From positions 372,001 through 436,000 of the forward strand of contig NZ_WIXO01000001.1 of the NCBI RefSeq assembly GCF_009709575.1: a stretch of DNA of 64,000 nucleotides. The letters are read 5' to 3'. The stretch's first letter is position 1; every line of letters begins with the position of its first letter. The notes under the pieces are model-generated. The model made no database searches. It was not told the origin of the DNA and saw nothing but the letters and a program-made list of their open reading frames with translations. Shown one piece after another: positions 32,870 to 41,215 of this stretch. The translations under genes and the position numbers were made by a program. The DNA is from Streptomyces taklimakanensis. GTDB taxonomy: Bacteria; Actinomycetota; Actinomycetes; Streptomycetales; Streptomycetaceae.

Positions 32870-33817
32870 TCAGACCGCACCGCGCGGCGCGTCCGCCAGG
32901 AGGGCACGCCCACGTTCGACGAGGGCGGCCAACTCCGCCACGTGCTCCTCCTTCGGGTCGCTCAGCGGCGACCGCACCCCACCCACGTCCAGGCCCCGCA
33001 GTCGCACCCCGGCCTTGACGAGCGAGACGGCATAGCCGCGCCCCTTGTCCCGCAACTCCACCAGGGGCCGGTAGAAGCCGTCCAGCAGGCGACGCACCGT
33101 CGCCTCGTCCCCCTCGGAGAGCGCCCGGTGAAAGGCGAGGGCGATCTCCGGCGCGAAGCAGAAGGCGGCGGAGGAGTAGAGGGTGACCCCGATGCCGCGG
33201 TAGGCGGGAGTGGTGAGTTCGGCGGTGGGCAGTCCGTTGAAGTACAGGAACTCCCCGTCGGGGTCCGCGGCGCGCACGGCGCTGATGATCCGCTGCATCA
33301 GGTCGAGGTCCCCCACCCCGTCCTTCAGGCCGACGATCCGGGGGTGGCGGGCGAGTTCGGCGACGGTTCCGGGAGCGAGGACCGCGTTGTCGCGCTGGTA
33401 GACGACGACGTCCAGCCCCGCCGCGTCGGCGAGGGCGGTGTAGTGGTCCAGCAGTCCCCGCTGGTCGGGCACCACCAGGTAGGGGGGCATGGCGAGCAGC
33501 CCGTCGGCGCCCGACTCCCGCGCGGCACGGGCGTACCGGACGGCGAGGGCCGTGCCGTATCCGACCCCGGCGACCACCGGCACCTCTCCCGCGACCTCCT
33601 CCACCGCGGCGGACACGCACCGGCGGAACTCCTCGGGCGTCAGGGCGTGGAACTCGCCGGTGCCACAACAGGCGAAGACGGCGCCGGCGCCGGCGTCCAC
33701 GCCGGCGCGCACGTGCTCGCGGAACACGTCGATGTCGAGATCCCCGTCCGGCCCGTACGCGGTGACGGGGAAGAAGAGCAGACCGTCGAGCCGGGCGGCG
33801 AGAGAGGCTGTGGTCAC
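32870..33817 (-). CDS. kdgD: 5-dehydro-4-deoxyglucarate dehydratase (KDG dehydratase)
   Basis: A 315-residue DapA-superfamily TIM barrel. LLFFPVTAYGPDGDLDI, FACCGTGEFHALTPEEF, VVVYQRDNAVL (active-site Tyr) and RIVGLKDGVGDLDLM (Schiff-base Lys) identify the KDGDH group, which converts 5-keto-4-deoxyglucarate to 2-oxoglutarate semialdehyde with loss of CO2 and water. The GTG at 33815-33817 has GGGAG. It lies divergent from uronate dehydrogenase, consistent with an oxidative uronate/aldarate pathway. Confidence 0.9.
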   Translation of the reverse strand: MTTASLAARLDGLLFFPVTAYGPDGDLDIDVFREHVRAGVDAGAGAVFACCGTGEFHALTPEEFRRCVSAAVEEVAGEVPVVAGVGYGTALAVRYARAARESGADGLLAMPPYLVVPDQRGLLDHYTALADAAGLDVVVYQRDNAVLAPGTVAELARHPRIVGLKDGVGDLDLMQRIISAVRAADPDGEFLYFNGLPTAELTTPAYRGIGVTLYSSAAFCFAPEIALAFHRALSEGDEATVRRLLDGFYRPLVELRDKGRGYAVSLVKAGVRLRGLDVGGVRSPLSDPKEEHVAELAALVERGRALLADAPRGAV

Positions 33818-33868
33818 GGTACTCCCTGGGCTTGCGGCAGGGCGGATCATGTCCGCAACTGTGATCGA

Positions 33869-33886
33869 TGTTTATATTTCTGAACA
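33869..33886 (-). promoter_or_regulatory. candidate operator at the kdgD transcription start
   Basis: TGTTTA-N6-TGAACA, an 18-base inverted repeat with one mismatch, directly downstream of the kdgD -10. The TGTTCA half-site recurs in the two symporter sites. Confidence 0.55.
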
Positions 33887-33889
33887 GAT

Positions 33890-33918
33890 ACGGTAGGACA
33901 GCGCCCTGCGGCGGTCAA
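33890..33918 (-). promoter_or_regulatory. promoter of kdgD
   Basis: Minus strand: -35 TTGACC (33913-33918), 17-base spacer, -10 TACCGT (33890-33895). Confidence 0.65.
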
Positions 33919-33996
33919 GCCGCCCCCTCCTCACGTTCACTCGGCCCTGACGCCCCATCAGAGAGAAAGCGGCCCGGAACAGGTAGGCGTCTACAC

Positions 33997-34025
33997 TTGA
34001 CGACGCACCGATGACTCCTTAGCGT
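33997..34025 (+). promoter_or_regulatory. promoter of uronate dehydrogenase gene
   Basis: -35 TTGACG (33997-34002), 17-base spacer, -10 TAGCGT (34020-34025). The expected start point is about 34032, leaving an 86-base leader. Confidence 0.65.
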
Positions 34026-34033
34026 GCCCATAG

Positions 34034-34052
34034 CCTTGGACTCCGTCCAAGG
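34034..34052 (+). promoter_or_regulatory. perfect palindromic operator at the udh start
   Basis: CCTTGGAC-TCC-GTCCAAGG, two perfect 8-bp arms with a 3-base centre, at the expected transcription start of udh. It is unlike the TGTTCA sites of kdgD and the symporter, so a different (LacI- or GntR-like) regulator is suggested. Confidence 0.65.
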
Positions 34053-34117
34053 ATGCGAACTCAGCCATCCACGCGCCGCGCCTCCGCGCCCCGATCCCCG
34101 CACCGAGGAGATCGCCC

Positions 34118-34957
34118 ATGCCCGCTCCCCGCACCGTCCTGCTCACCGGCGCAGCCGGCGGCCTCGGCACCCTGATGCGGGAGCTGCTGCCCTCTCACGG
34201 ATACGCCCTGCGGCTCCTCGACGTCGTCCCCGTCGAGCCGCTTCCCGGCCGGAGCGGACACCCCGCCCCCGACGAGGAGACGATCACCGCCGACCTCGCC
34301 GACCGGGAGGCGCTGCGCGAGGCCGTGCGGGGCGTGGACGCCGTCCTCCACCTCGCCGGGATCTCCCTGGAGTCCTCCTTCGACAAGATCCTGCGGGCCA
34401 ACATCGAGGGCACCTACAACCTCTACGAGGCCGTCCGCGAAGAGGGTGTGCGCCGCGTCGTCTTCGCCTCCTCCAACCACGCCGTCGGCTACACCCCCCG
34501 CCCGGGCGAGGGCGATCCGCTGATCCCCGTCGACACCCCGCGCCGCCCCGACACCTTCTACGGCCTGTCCAAGTGCTTCGGCGAGGACCTGGCCCAGCTC
34601 TACTGGGACCGGCACGGCATCGAGACCGTGTCCGTGCGCATCGGCTCCTGCTTCCCCGAGCCGAAGACGGTGCGGATGCTCTCCGTCTGGATGAGTCCCG
34701 CCGACGGTGCCCGCCTCTTCCACGCCGCGCTGACCGCACCCGACGTCGGCCACACCGTCGTCTACGGCTCCTCGGCCAACACCCGGCTGTGGTGGGACCT
34801 CTCCTCGGCGCGCGCGCTGGGATACGAACCGCAGGACGACTCCGAGCCGTACGCGGCGAAGCTCATCGCCGAGCAGGGCGAACTCGACCCCGACAACCCC
34901 GAACACGTCCGACTGGGCGGCCACTTCACGACCAACCCGCCCATCTGGCCGCACTGA
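34118..34957 (+). CDS. udh: uronate dehydrogenase (NAD-dependent epimerase/dehydratase family)
   Basis: A 279-residue extended short-chain dehydrogenase. TGAAGGLGTLM is the NAD loop, FYGLSKCFGEDL holds the Tyr-X3-Lys pair, and VRIGSCFPEPKTVRMLSVWMS is a hallmark of uronate dehydrogenases, which oxidise glucuronate or galacturonate to the aldarolactone. The divergent kdgD would act two steps later. No aldarate dehydratase is in the window, so the pathway must be completed elsewhere. Confidence 0.88.
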   Translation: MPAPRTVLLTGAAGGLGTLMRELLPSHGYALRLLDVVPVEPLPGRSGHPAPDEETITADLADREALREAVRGVDAVLHLAGISLESSFDKILRANIEGTYNLYEAVREEGVRRVVFASSNHAVGYTPRPGEGDPLIPVDTPRRPDTFYGLSKCFGEDLAQLYWDRHGIETVSVRIGSCFPEPKTVRMLSVWMSPADGARLFHAALTAPDVGHTVVYGSSANTRLWWDLSSARALGYEPQDDSEPYAAKLIAEQGELDPDNPEHVRLGGHFTTNPPIWPH

Positions 34958-34968
34958 CGGCCCCGGCC

Positions 34969-35013
34969 GTCCCCCGTTCGGCTTCGACGGTCCGTCGAAG
35001 CCGAACGGGGGAC
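34969..35013. terminator. 20-bp perfect bidirectional terminator
   Basis: 34969-34988 pairs with 34994-35013 around a 5-base loop, between the convergent udh gene and the ATP-binding protein gene. Confidence 0.85.
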
Positions 35014-35014
35014 G

Positions 35015-35479
35015 TCACGGTTCGACCGCGATCCGCACCCTGATCCGCTTGCCGATCGGCTCCCGCCGCACGTCGAAGCCCTCGCACTGGGCCAGGACGA
35101 GTTCCAGGCCGTGTTGACCGACCCGGCCCGGCTCGGCCGCTCGGGCGATCGGCAGCACCGGGCTGGTGTCCCACACCGTGATCCGCAGTTCGGCCCCGGC
35201 CAGCTCCAGGTCCACGCTGCACGGCCCGGGGGCGTACTTGCAGGCATTGGTGACCAGCTCGCTCACCACCAGTCGGGCCACTCCCACCGTGTGGGAGGAG
35301 ACGGGGACGCCGTGGTCGGCCTGGCCCCGGGCCAGGAAGTCGGCCGTGAACCAGCGGGCCGCCGCGATGGACTCCGGCTCGCCGCCGTAGGCGGCGCAGG
35401 CCCGCAGGGCAGGCGGCGTGGCCACCGGTTCCGCGGCGACGCCGTCCGGCGCCCGCTCCCCCTCGACCAGTGTCACCAT
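35015..35479 (-). CDS. anti-sigma-factor-type ATP-binding protein (HATPase_c_2)
   Basis: A 154-residue histidine-kinase-like ATPase of the RsbW/SpoIIAB type. ARLVVSELVTNACKYAP is the N-box and GQHGLELVLAQC the ATP-lid region. Streptomyces encode dozens of such proteins; their partners are often unknown. The ATG at 35477-35479 has a G-rich site. The reading frame stays open upstream with no family sequence. Confidence 0.85.
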   Translation of the reverse strand: MVTLVEGERAPDGVAAEPVATPPALRACAAYGGEPESIAAARWFTADFLARGQADHGVPVSSHTVGVARLVVSELVTNACKYAPGPCSVDLELAGAELRITVWDTSPVLPIARAAEPGRVGQHGLELVLAQCEGFDVRREPIGKRIRVRIAVEP

Positions 35480-35647
35480 GTCCGCCCCCTGTCGTCCGTT
35501 CCCGTGTGAGCCACGGCGCGTATACCCCGCCCGCACGCCGGTATCCCCACGGGTTTCGCCGTCACCGCCCGACCCGGACGGCCCGGACGCGGCCCGGACG
35601 GTCGGCGCCCCCACGGACGCCACGCCCCGAGTCGCGGACATCCGGTC

Positions 35648-36121
35648 TCAGGACGCGTCGCCCGCCGCTCCGCCGCTCAGCCCCCGGTCCATGGGCCCCC
35701 ACGCCCCCCGCTGGCGGGCCACCTCCTGCTCGGCGTCGGTGATCACCCGGGCGTCGACCCAGGCGATCGGCACCACCTCCCGGACCAACGGTTCGTTGTC
35801 GGGGCCGCGGCCGACCTCACTGCCGCGCAGCACCCAAGGCCTCACCCCCGGCCCCTTCGAGCTGCGCAGATGGCTGTAGTCGTACAGGCGGCGGGCCACC
35901 CACAACCGCACGGGCCGACGGGACCACCACGCCTCGACGTCCAAGGCGTTGGCGGACAGGCCGGGCAGGGAAACGCCGGTCAGGTCGTCGGTGCTCGCCA
36001 TGCCTCCCAGGTCGGCCCGTGGACCGCGGGACCACCGCACGTAGAGGTTCCTGCCGCTCTCCACCAGACGGGCCAACTCGTCGAGCGAGGTGACGGTGGG
36101 AAGCTCGGACGGAACGGTCAT
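35648..36121 (-). CDS. DUF6098-like protein of unknown function
   Basis: A 157-residue cytoplasmic protein with ELARLVESGRNLYVRWSRGPRADLG and ARRLYDYSHLRSSKGPGVRPWVLRG. It resembles what I remember as DUF6098 proteins of Streptomyces, which have no assigned role; that family name is from memory. The ATG at 36119-36121 has GAGGAG 13 bases upstream. It is divergent from the cellulase gene. Confidence 0.75.
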   Translation of the reverse strand: MTVPSELPTVTSLDELARLVESGRNLYVRWSRGPRADLGGMASTDDLTGVSLPGLSANALDVEAWWSRRPVRLWVARRLYDYSHLRSSKGPGVRPWVLRGSEVGRGPDNEPLVREVVPIAWVDARVITDAEQEVARQRGAWGPMDRGLSGGAAGDAS

Positions 36122-36435
36122 ACCGGGGTTCGCTCCTCGGATCGTGCCTGCCGGCCTTCTGTGGCACCCCCGATGACCAGGCTCTCTCTCCGAGAGGCGG
36201 CACCGCCGGGCCGGCACGTGCTCGCGTGCCCACCGATGGGTGCGGAAAACCGGTCCGTGCGCCGGATGGCGCACGGACCGGTCCGGAAGGGGGCGCGGCA
36301 CGGGGCGGGACGGGCCGGTTCCCGGTGGGGCCTCCCCCGTTTTCGTCGACACCATTGACAGGAAACATTACTGACGATTGTCTACCGAGCGACCGACGCA
36401 CCTCCCCACAACGCTCGGCCAAGGAGCAGTCAGCG
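36122..36435. promoter_or_regulatory. divergent region upstream of the cellulase, with hairpin and promoter
   Basis: No gene in 314 bases. A perfect 14-bp stem with a GGAT loop lies at 36250-36281. TTGACA at 36355-36360 followed 17 bases later by TTGTCT (36378-36383) is a possible cellulase promoter with a good -35 and a weak -10. No CebR-type box was seen. Confidence 0.45.
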
Positions 36436-37524
36436 ATGTCCGCTTCTCCACGCGCTCGCGCGAAGTCCCTGTTCGCCACCGCGGCGACCCTCGTCTCCAC
36501 CGCCCTCTTCGGCGGTCTCCTCGCCCTCTCCCCCACAACGGCCGCCTCGGCCGCGTCCGCCCCCGGTACCGGTCCGGCCGTCGCCCCACCCGGCTCGCCG
36601 GTGGACGCCAACGGGCGACTCTCGGTGTGTGGCACCAAGCTCTGCAACAGCCACGGCAAGGCCGTCCAGCTGCGCGGCATGAGCACCCACGGCACCCAGT
36701 GGTACGCGCACTGCGTCACCGACGGCTCGTTGGACGCCCTCGCCGGCGACTGGCGCGCGGACGTGCTCCGGGTGTCCACCTACGTCCAGGAGGGCGGCTA
36801 CGAGACGAACCCCCGGTACTTCACCGATCTCGTCCACCGGATCGTCGAGCAGGCCACCGCTCGCGGCATGTACGTGATCGTCGACTGGCACATGCTCAGT
36901 CCCGGCGACCCGCACCACAACCTCGACCGTGCCCGGACCTTCTTCACCGAGATCGCGGAGCGTCACCGGGACAAGCCCAACGTCCTGTACGAGATAGCCA
37001 ACGAACCCAGCGGAGTGAGCTGGACCCGCATCAGGGACTACGCCGAGCGGATCATCCCCGTCATCCGCGCCCAGGACCCCGACGGCGTCGTCCTGGTCGG
37101 CACCCGCGCCTGGTCCTCGCTCGGCGTCTCCGAGGGGGCCGACGAGTGGGAGGTGGTCAACGCCCCGGTACGTGCCTCCAACATTATGTACACGTTCCAC
37201 TTCTACGCGGCTTCGCACCGCGACTGGTACCTGGAGACCCTCTCCCGGGCCGCCGACCGCCTGCCGATGTTCGTCACCGAGTTCGGCACGCAGGACTACG
37301 CGGGCGAGGGGCCCAACGACTTCGCCATGGCGCAGCGGTACCTGGACCTGATGGCGGAGAAGAAGATCGGCTGGGTCAACTGGAACTTCTCCGACGACCA
37401 CCGCTCCGGAGCCGTCTTCCGGGAGGGCACCTGCGCCGCGAACTCCGTCTGGGCCGGCACCTCGGTGCTCAAGGAGGCCGGAGTGTGGATCCGCGCGCGC
37501 ATGCGCACACCCGACGACTTCTGA
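36436..37524 (+). CDS. secreted GH5 endoglucanase (cellulase)
   Basis: A 362-residue glycoside hydrolase family 5 enzyme. The N-terminus is a Sec-type signal peptide (ARAKSLFATAATLVSTALFGGLLALSP with ASA before the mature part). The acid/base Glu190 lies in YEIANEPSG and the nucleophile Glu282 in MFVTEFGTQ; VIVDWHMLSPGDP is also conserved. There is no carbohydrate-binding module. It hydrolyses beta-1,4-glucan outside the cell. The ATG follows AAGGAG by nine bases. Confidence 0.93.
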   Translation: MSASPRARAKSLFATAATLVSTALFGGLLALSPTTAASAASAPGTGPAVAPPGSPVDANGRLSVCGTKLCNSHGKAVQLRGMSTHGTQWYAHCVTDGSLDALAGDWRADVLRVSTYVQEGGYETNPRYFTDLVHRIVEQATARGMYVIVDWHMLSPGDPHHNLDRARTFFTEIAERHRDKPNVLYEIANEPSGVSWTRIRDYAERIIPVIRAQDPDGVVLVGTRAWSSLGVSEGADEWEVVNAPVRASNIMYTFHFYAASHRDWYLETLSRAADRLPMFVTEFGTQDYAGEGPNDFAMAQRYLDLMAEKKIGWVNWNFSDDHRSGAVFREGTCAANSVWAGTSVLKEAGVWIRARMRTPDDF

Positions 37525-37557
37525 CCTCCGGCCCCGGCACGAGCCGCCCGGAAGCCC

Positions 37558-37603
37558 CCGGCCTTCGCCGGTCGTCCCGCGCGGGACGACCGGCGAAGGC
37601 CGG
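37558..37603 (+). terminator. terminator of the cellulase gene (46-nt perfect palindrome)
   Basis: 37558-37580 is perfectly complementary to 37581-37603, with no spacer, 34 bases after the stop. Confidence 0.8.
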
Positions 37604-37766
37604 TCCGTGCGGGCCGCCTCGGTCACCGGCCGAAACCGGCACCCGGACGGTGGGCGGCGGTCCCGACGCCCTCCCTCCCGTCGTTTCGATCACCCCTGTG
37701 GAGAAAGCGAGTTGACGCCGCGTAGGTTGAGCGCAGCAACCATCGGAGCGCAGGGAGGCCGTCCCC

Positions 37767-38588
37767 ATGGCAGACGCAACGTCCACACCCGACCGGGTCT
37801 CGCCCCGGATCGACACGACCGTCCCCCACTCGGCCCGGATGTGGGACTACTGGCTGGGCGGCAAGAACTACTACGAGGTCGACCAGGCCGCCGGCGACCA
37901 GGTGCGCAGCATCCACCCCGGCATCCTCGACTACGCGCGCGCCGACCGGGCGTTCCTGGGCCGTGCCGTCGGCCACCTGGCGGGCGAGGTCGGGATACGG
38001 CAGTTCCTGGACATCGGCACCGGTCTGCCGACGACCGACAACACCCACGAGGTCGCCCAGCGCATCGCCCCGCGGTCGCGCATCGTCTACACCGACAACG
38101 ACCCCATCGTGCTGGCCCACGCCCGCGCCCTGCTCACCTCCACTCCGGAGGGCGCCACCGACTACCTCGACGCCGATCTGCACGACCCCGACACCATCCT
38201 GGAGGGCGCGGCCCGGACGCTGGACTTCTCCCAGCCGATCGCGGTCATGCTGCTGGGCATCGTGATGTTCGTGGAGGACACCGAGCGGGCCCACGCGATC
38301 GTGAGGCGACTCATGGACGCGGTTCCCTCCGGCAGTCACCTGGTGCTGTCGCACACCATCACCGCGCCCGGTCTGAGCGACGTGGACGCGGCGGTGGAGT
38401 TCTGGAACAGCGTCGGCACGCCGAAGCTGCACCAGCGCACCCCCCAGGAGGTCGAGCGGTTCTTCGACGGCCTGGAGCTGCTGGAGCCCGGCGTGGTGTC
38501 GTGCTCGCGGTGGCGCCCCGAGCCCTCTCCCACGGGCGAGCTCCCCGACGAGGTGGCCTTCTACTGCGGCGTGGCCCGCAAGCCCTGA
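37767..38588 (+). CDS. DUF574-type SAM-dependent methyltransferase (paralogue 2)
   Basis: A 273-residue protein with ARMWDYWLGGKNYYEVD, FLDIGTGLPTTDNTHEVAQRIAP and VYTDNDPIVLAHARALL. It has the same length and landmarks as the protein at 10385-11206. The ATG at 37767 is preceded by GGGAGG. The next gene is again a SpoIIE phosphatase. Methyl acceptor unknown. Confidence 0.9.
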   Translation: MADATSTPDRVSPRIDTTVPHSARMWDYWLGGKNYYEVDQAAGDQVRSIHPGILDYARADRAFLGRAVGHLAGEVGIRQFLDIGTGLPTTDNTHEVAQRIAPRSRIVYTDNDPIVLAHARALLTSTPEGATDYLDADLHDPDTILEGAARTLDFSQPIAVMLLGIVMFVEDTERAHAIVRRLMDAVPSGSHLVLSHTITAPGLSDVDAAVEFWNSVGTPKLHQRTPQEVERFFDGLELLEPGVVSCSRWRPEPSPTGELPDEVAFYCGVARKP

Positions 38589-38937
38589 ACCAGGCCGGCG
38601 CCCGCGCTCCGGTCCACCCCGGCCACCCGCCGGGGCGGACCGGCCACGGTCTCGCTTCCGCTCCCCGGCCGCCGCGCTCCATGGCGCGTCGCCGCACGTC
38701 GCGGTGCCTCGGCGTCGCCCCCGGAGTGCCGCTTTCCAATATTTTCCTATCATTTCCTTATGTACTCTTTGGGTGTCTTCCGCCGCTCTCCGAGGCCATC
38801 ACGCCCCGGCGACACCGACGCCTCCGGCACGGCGGTGACAGCGACGACGGCGGTGCGGGCGGCACGGCCGTGCCGCCCGCTCCGCCCGCACCCCGGGCGG
38901 AGCCGCGCCCCCCGAGCGGGCGGGGAGGATTGAGGGG
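38589..38937. other. gene-free stretch with AT-rich island and hairpin
   Basis: 349 bases without a gene. An unusually AT-rich patch at about 38738-38775 may hold a promoter. A perfect 26-nt palindrome (38855-38867 with 38868-38880) lies 58 bases before the phosphatase start and would sit in the leader if transcription begins in the AT-rich patch. Confidence 0.5.
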
Positions 38938-41145
38938 GTGCGAGGGCCCGCCGCCCCCGGATCCGCCGCGGACTTCGGCCTGCGGCTGCTGGAGCCTGTG
39001 CTCACCGAGTTGGCGCGCGACACCGGCGCCTCCGGGTACCTGCTCTACCTGCTGCCACCGGGTGAGGGAACGCTGCGGCTCGCCGCCCTGTACGGGGCTC
39101 CCCCGGAGATCGCCGCCCCGTGGACCCGAGTGCCGCTGGAGTCCCCGATCCCGGTCGCGGACGCCGTGCGCGAGCGGCGCCTGGTGTGGCTCGGAGGCCG
39201 GGAGGAGATGGCGCGCCGCTATCCGCGGCCCGCGCTCGTGCTGCCGTACTCCTTCGTGATGGCCGCCGCCCCGATCGCCACCGACACCGCGACGTGGGGC
39301 GGCCTGGCCCTGATGTGGCCGGGGTCCCACGCGCCCCGGCCCAGCCCCCACGAACGGGGTCTGATCTCGGCCGCCTGCCGTCGCCTGGGCCTGCTGCTGG
39401 GGCACGCGGCCGACAGCGGGCACCCGGTGCTGCCCGGCCCCCGACCCCACGTGCTGACGCGCCCGCGCACCCACGTCCCCGGACGGAGCGAGGCGCTGGC
39501 CGCGGCCGACTTCGCCGAGCGGCTCCCCGGAGGATGCTGCTCGCTGCGCATGGACGGCCGGATCGCCTTCGTCGACTCCGCCGCCGCCGAACTGCTCGGG
39601 GCCGACATCGGCGAACTCCTGGGCACCCTGCCCTGGCGCGTCCTGCCCTGGCTGGACGGCCCCGCCTTCGAGGACCGCTACCGAGCCGCGCTGGTCGGCC
39701 GCCAGCCCACCTCCTTCACGGCCCTGCGCCCCCCGGACCGCTGGCTCTCCTTCCAGTTGTTCCCGGACGCCACCGGCATCAGCGTCCGGGTCTTCCCGGC
39801 CCTGGAACACATCGGGGACCCCCTGCCCCCACCCGGCTCACCGGACGTCGACGACCCCGGGGAGGCCGCGGAACGGACGCGCCCGTCGGTGCCCACCGCG
39901 GCGAGCGAGACGACCGCGCTGTACCACCTGATGCACCTGGCCGCCACGCTCACCGAGGCGATCGGCGCGCGGGACGTGGTCGAGCGGGTGGCCGACCAGC
40001 TGCTGCCCGCCTTCGGGGCCGAGGGCATCATGCTGTTCGTCGCCGAGCACGGCAGGCTCCGGATCGTCGGTCACCGCGGCTACAGCGCCGAGGTCGCGGA
40101 GCGCTTCGACGGGTTGCGGCTGACGACCGGGGAGAGCCCGGCCGCGCGGACCCTGAACACCGGGGTGCCCGCCTTCTTCGGGAGCCCCGAGGAACTGGAG
40201 CGGCTCTACCCCGGGCTGACCACCCTGACCGGCAAGGGGGCCTGGGCCTTCCTGCCCCTGATCGTCTCCGGGCGTCCCGTCGGCTCGCTGGTGCTCTCCC
40301 ACGCCCGTCCCCACACCTTCCCCCCGGACGAGCGCGCCGTCCTCACCTCGATCGCCGGACTGATCGCCCAGGCCCTGGACCGCGCCCGCCTCTACGACGT
40401 CAAGGACCAGCTCTCACGTCGTCTCCAGGCCGGGCTGCTGCCCCACACCCTGCCCCGGATCCCCGGCCTGGACGTCGCCTCCCGTTACCTGCCCGCCGGA
40501 CACGGCATGGGGGTGGGCGGCGACTTCTACGACCTGATCCGTCTCGGCCCCGCCGCGGTCGGCGCGGCCATCGGCGACGTCCAGGGACACAACGTCACCG
40601 CCGCCGCGCTCATGGGACAGGTCCGCACCGCCGTCCACGCAACCGCCGGGGCGTCGCCCGGCGAGGTCCTCGCCCGCACCAACCGGCTGCTCACCGATCT
40701 GGACCCGGGCCTGTTCACCAGCTGCCTGTACGTCCACATCGACCTGGCGCACCACACCGCCCTCCTGGCCGGCGCCGGGCACCCGCCTCCGGTGCTGCGC
40801 CACCCCGACGGACGTGCGGAGGTCCTCGACCTGCCGCACGGTCTGTTGCTGGGCATCGATCCCACCGCCGACTACCCGACGACCGAGATCCCCCTGCCAC
40901 CGGGCGCGGTCCTCGCCCTGTACACCGACGGGCTGGTGGAGGTGCCCGGCGTCGACCTGGGAGACTCGATCGACGAGCTCGCCGGGCACCTCGAACGGGC
41001 CGGACACGAGAGCATGCGCGCCCTGGCCGACACCCTTCTCCGCCGGGTCGGGCAGCCCACCCCGCGCGGCGACGACACGGCCCTGCTCCTCGTCAGCCCC
41101 CGGCACGGCACCGGACGCTCCCGGTCCTCCGGCGTCCGGACGTGA
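38938..41145 (+). CDS. SpoIIE-type PP2C phosphatase with GAF and PAS domains
   Basis: A 735-residue sensor phosphatase. Order: GAF-like domain (about 5-165), PAS-like domain (about 195-285; GGCCSLRMDGRIAFVDSAAAELLG), GAF domain (about 320-480; GAEGIMLFVAEHGRLRIVGHRGYS), PP2C domain (about 500-725; GVGGDFYDLIRL, AIGDVQGHNVTAAA, LALYTDGLVEVPG, GDDTALLLV). Unlike the protein at 7417 it lacks a C-terminal HATPase. It probably dephosphorylates a STAS antagonist. GTG 38938 follows GGGGAGG. Confidence 0.88.
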   Translation: MRGPAAPGSAADFGLRLLEPVLTELARDTGASGYLLYLLPPGEGTLRLAALYGAPPEIAAPWTRVPLESPIPVADAVRERRLVWLGGREEMARRYPRPALVLPYSFVMAAAPIATDTATWGGLALMWPGSHAPRPSPHERGLISAACRRLGLLLGHAADSGHPVLPGPRPHVLTRPRTHVPGRSEALAAADFAERLPGGCCSLRMDGRIAFVDSAAAELLGADIGELLGTLPWRVLPWLDGPAFEDRYRAALVGRQPTSFTALRPPDRWLSFQLFPDATGISVRVFPALEHIGDPLPPPGSPDVDDPGEAAERTRPSVPTAASETTALYHLMHLAATLTEAIGARDVVERVADQLLPAFGAEGIMLFVAEHGRLRIVGHRGYSAEVAERFDGLRLTTGESPAARTLNTGVPAFFGSPEELERLYPGLTTLTGKGAWAFLPLIVSGRPVGSLVLSHARPHTFPPDERAVLTSIAGLIAQALDRARLYDVKDQLSRRLQAGLLPHTLPRIPGLDVASRYLPAGHGMGVGGDFYDLIRLGPAAVGAAIGDVQGHNVTAAALMGQVRTAVHATAGASPGEVLARTNRLLTDLDPGLFTSCLYVHIDLAHHTALLAGAGHPPPVLRHPDGRAEVLDLPHGLLLGIDPTADYPTTEIPLPPGAVLALYTDGLVEVPGVDLGDSIDELAGHLERAGHESMRALADTLLRRVGQPTPRGDDTALLLVSPRHGTGRSRSSGVRT

Positions 41146-41215
41146 ACCGCGGCCCGCCCCACCCCGGCGTCCGGGACGGTGCGGGAGGGTGCGGGAGGGT
41201 GCGGGACGCGGCGGT

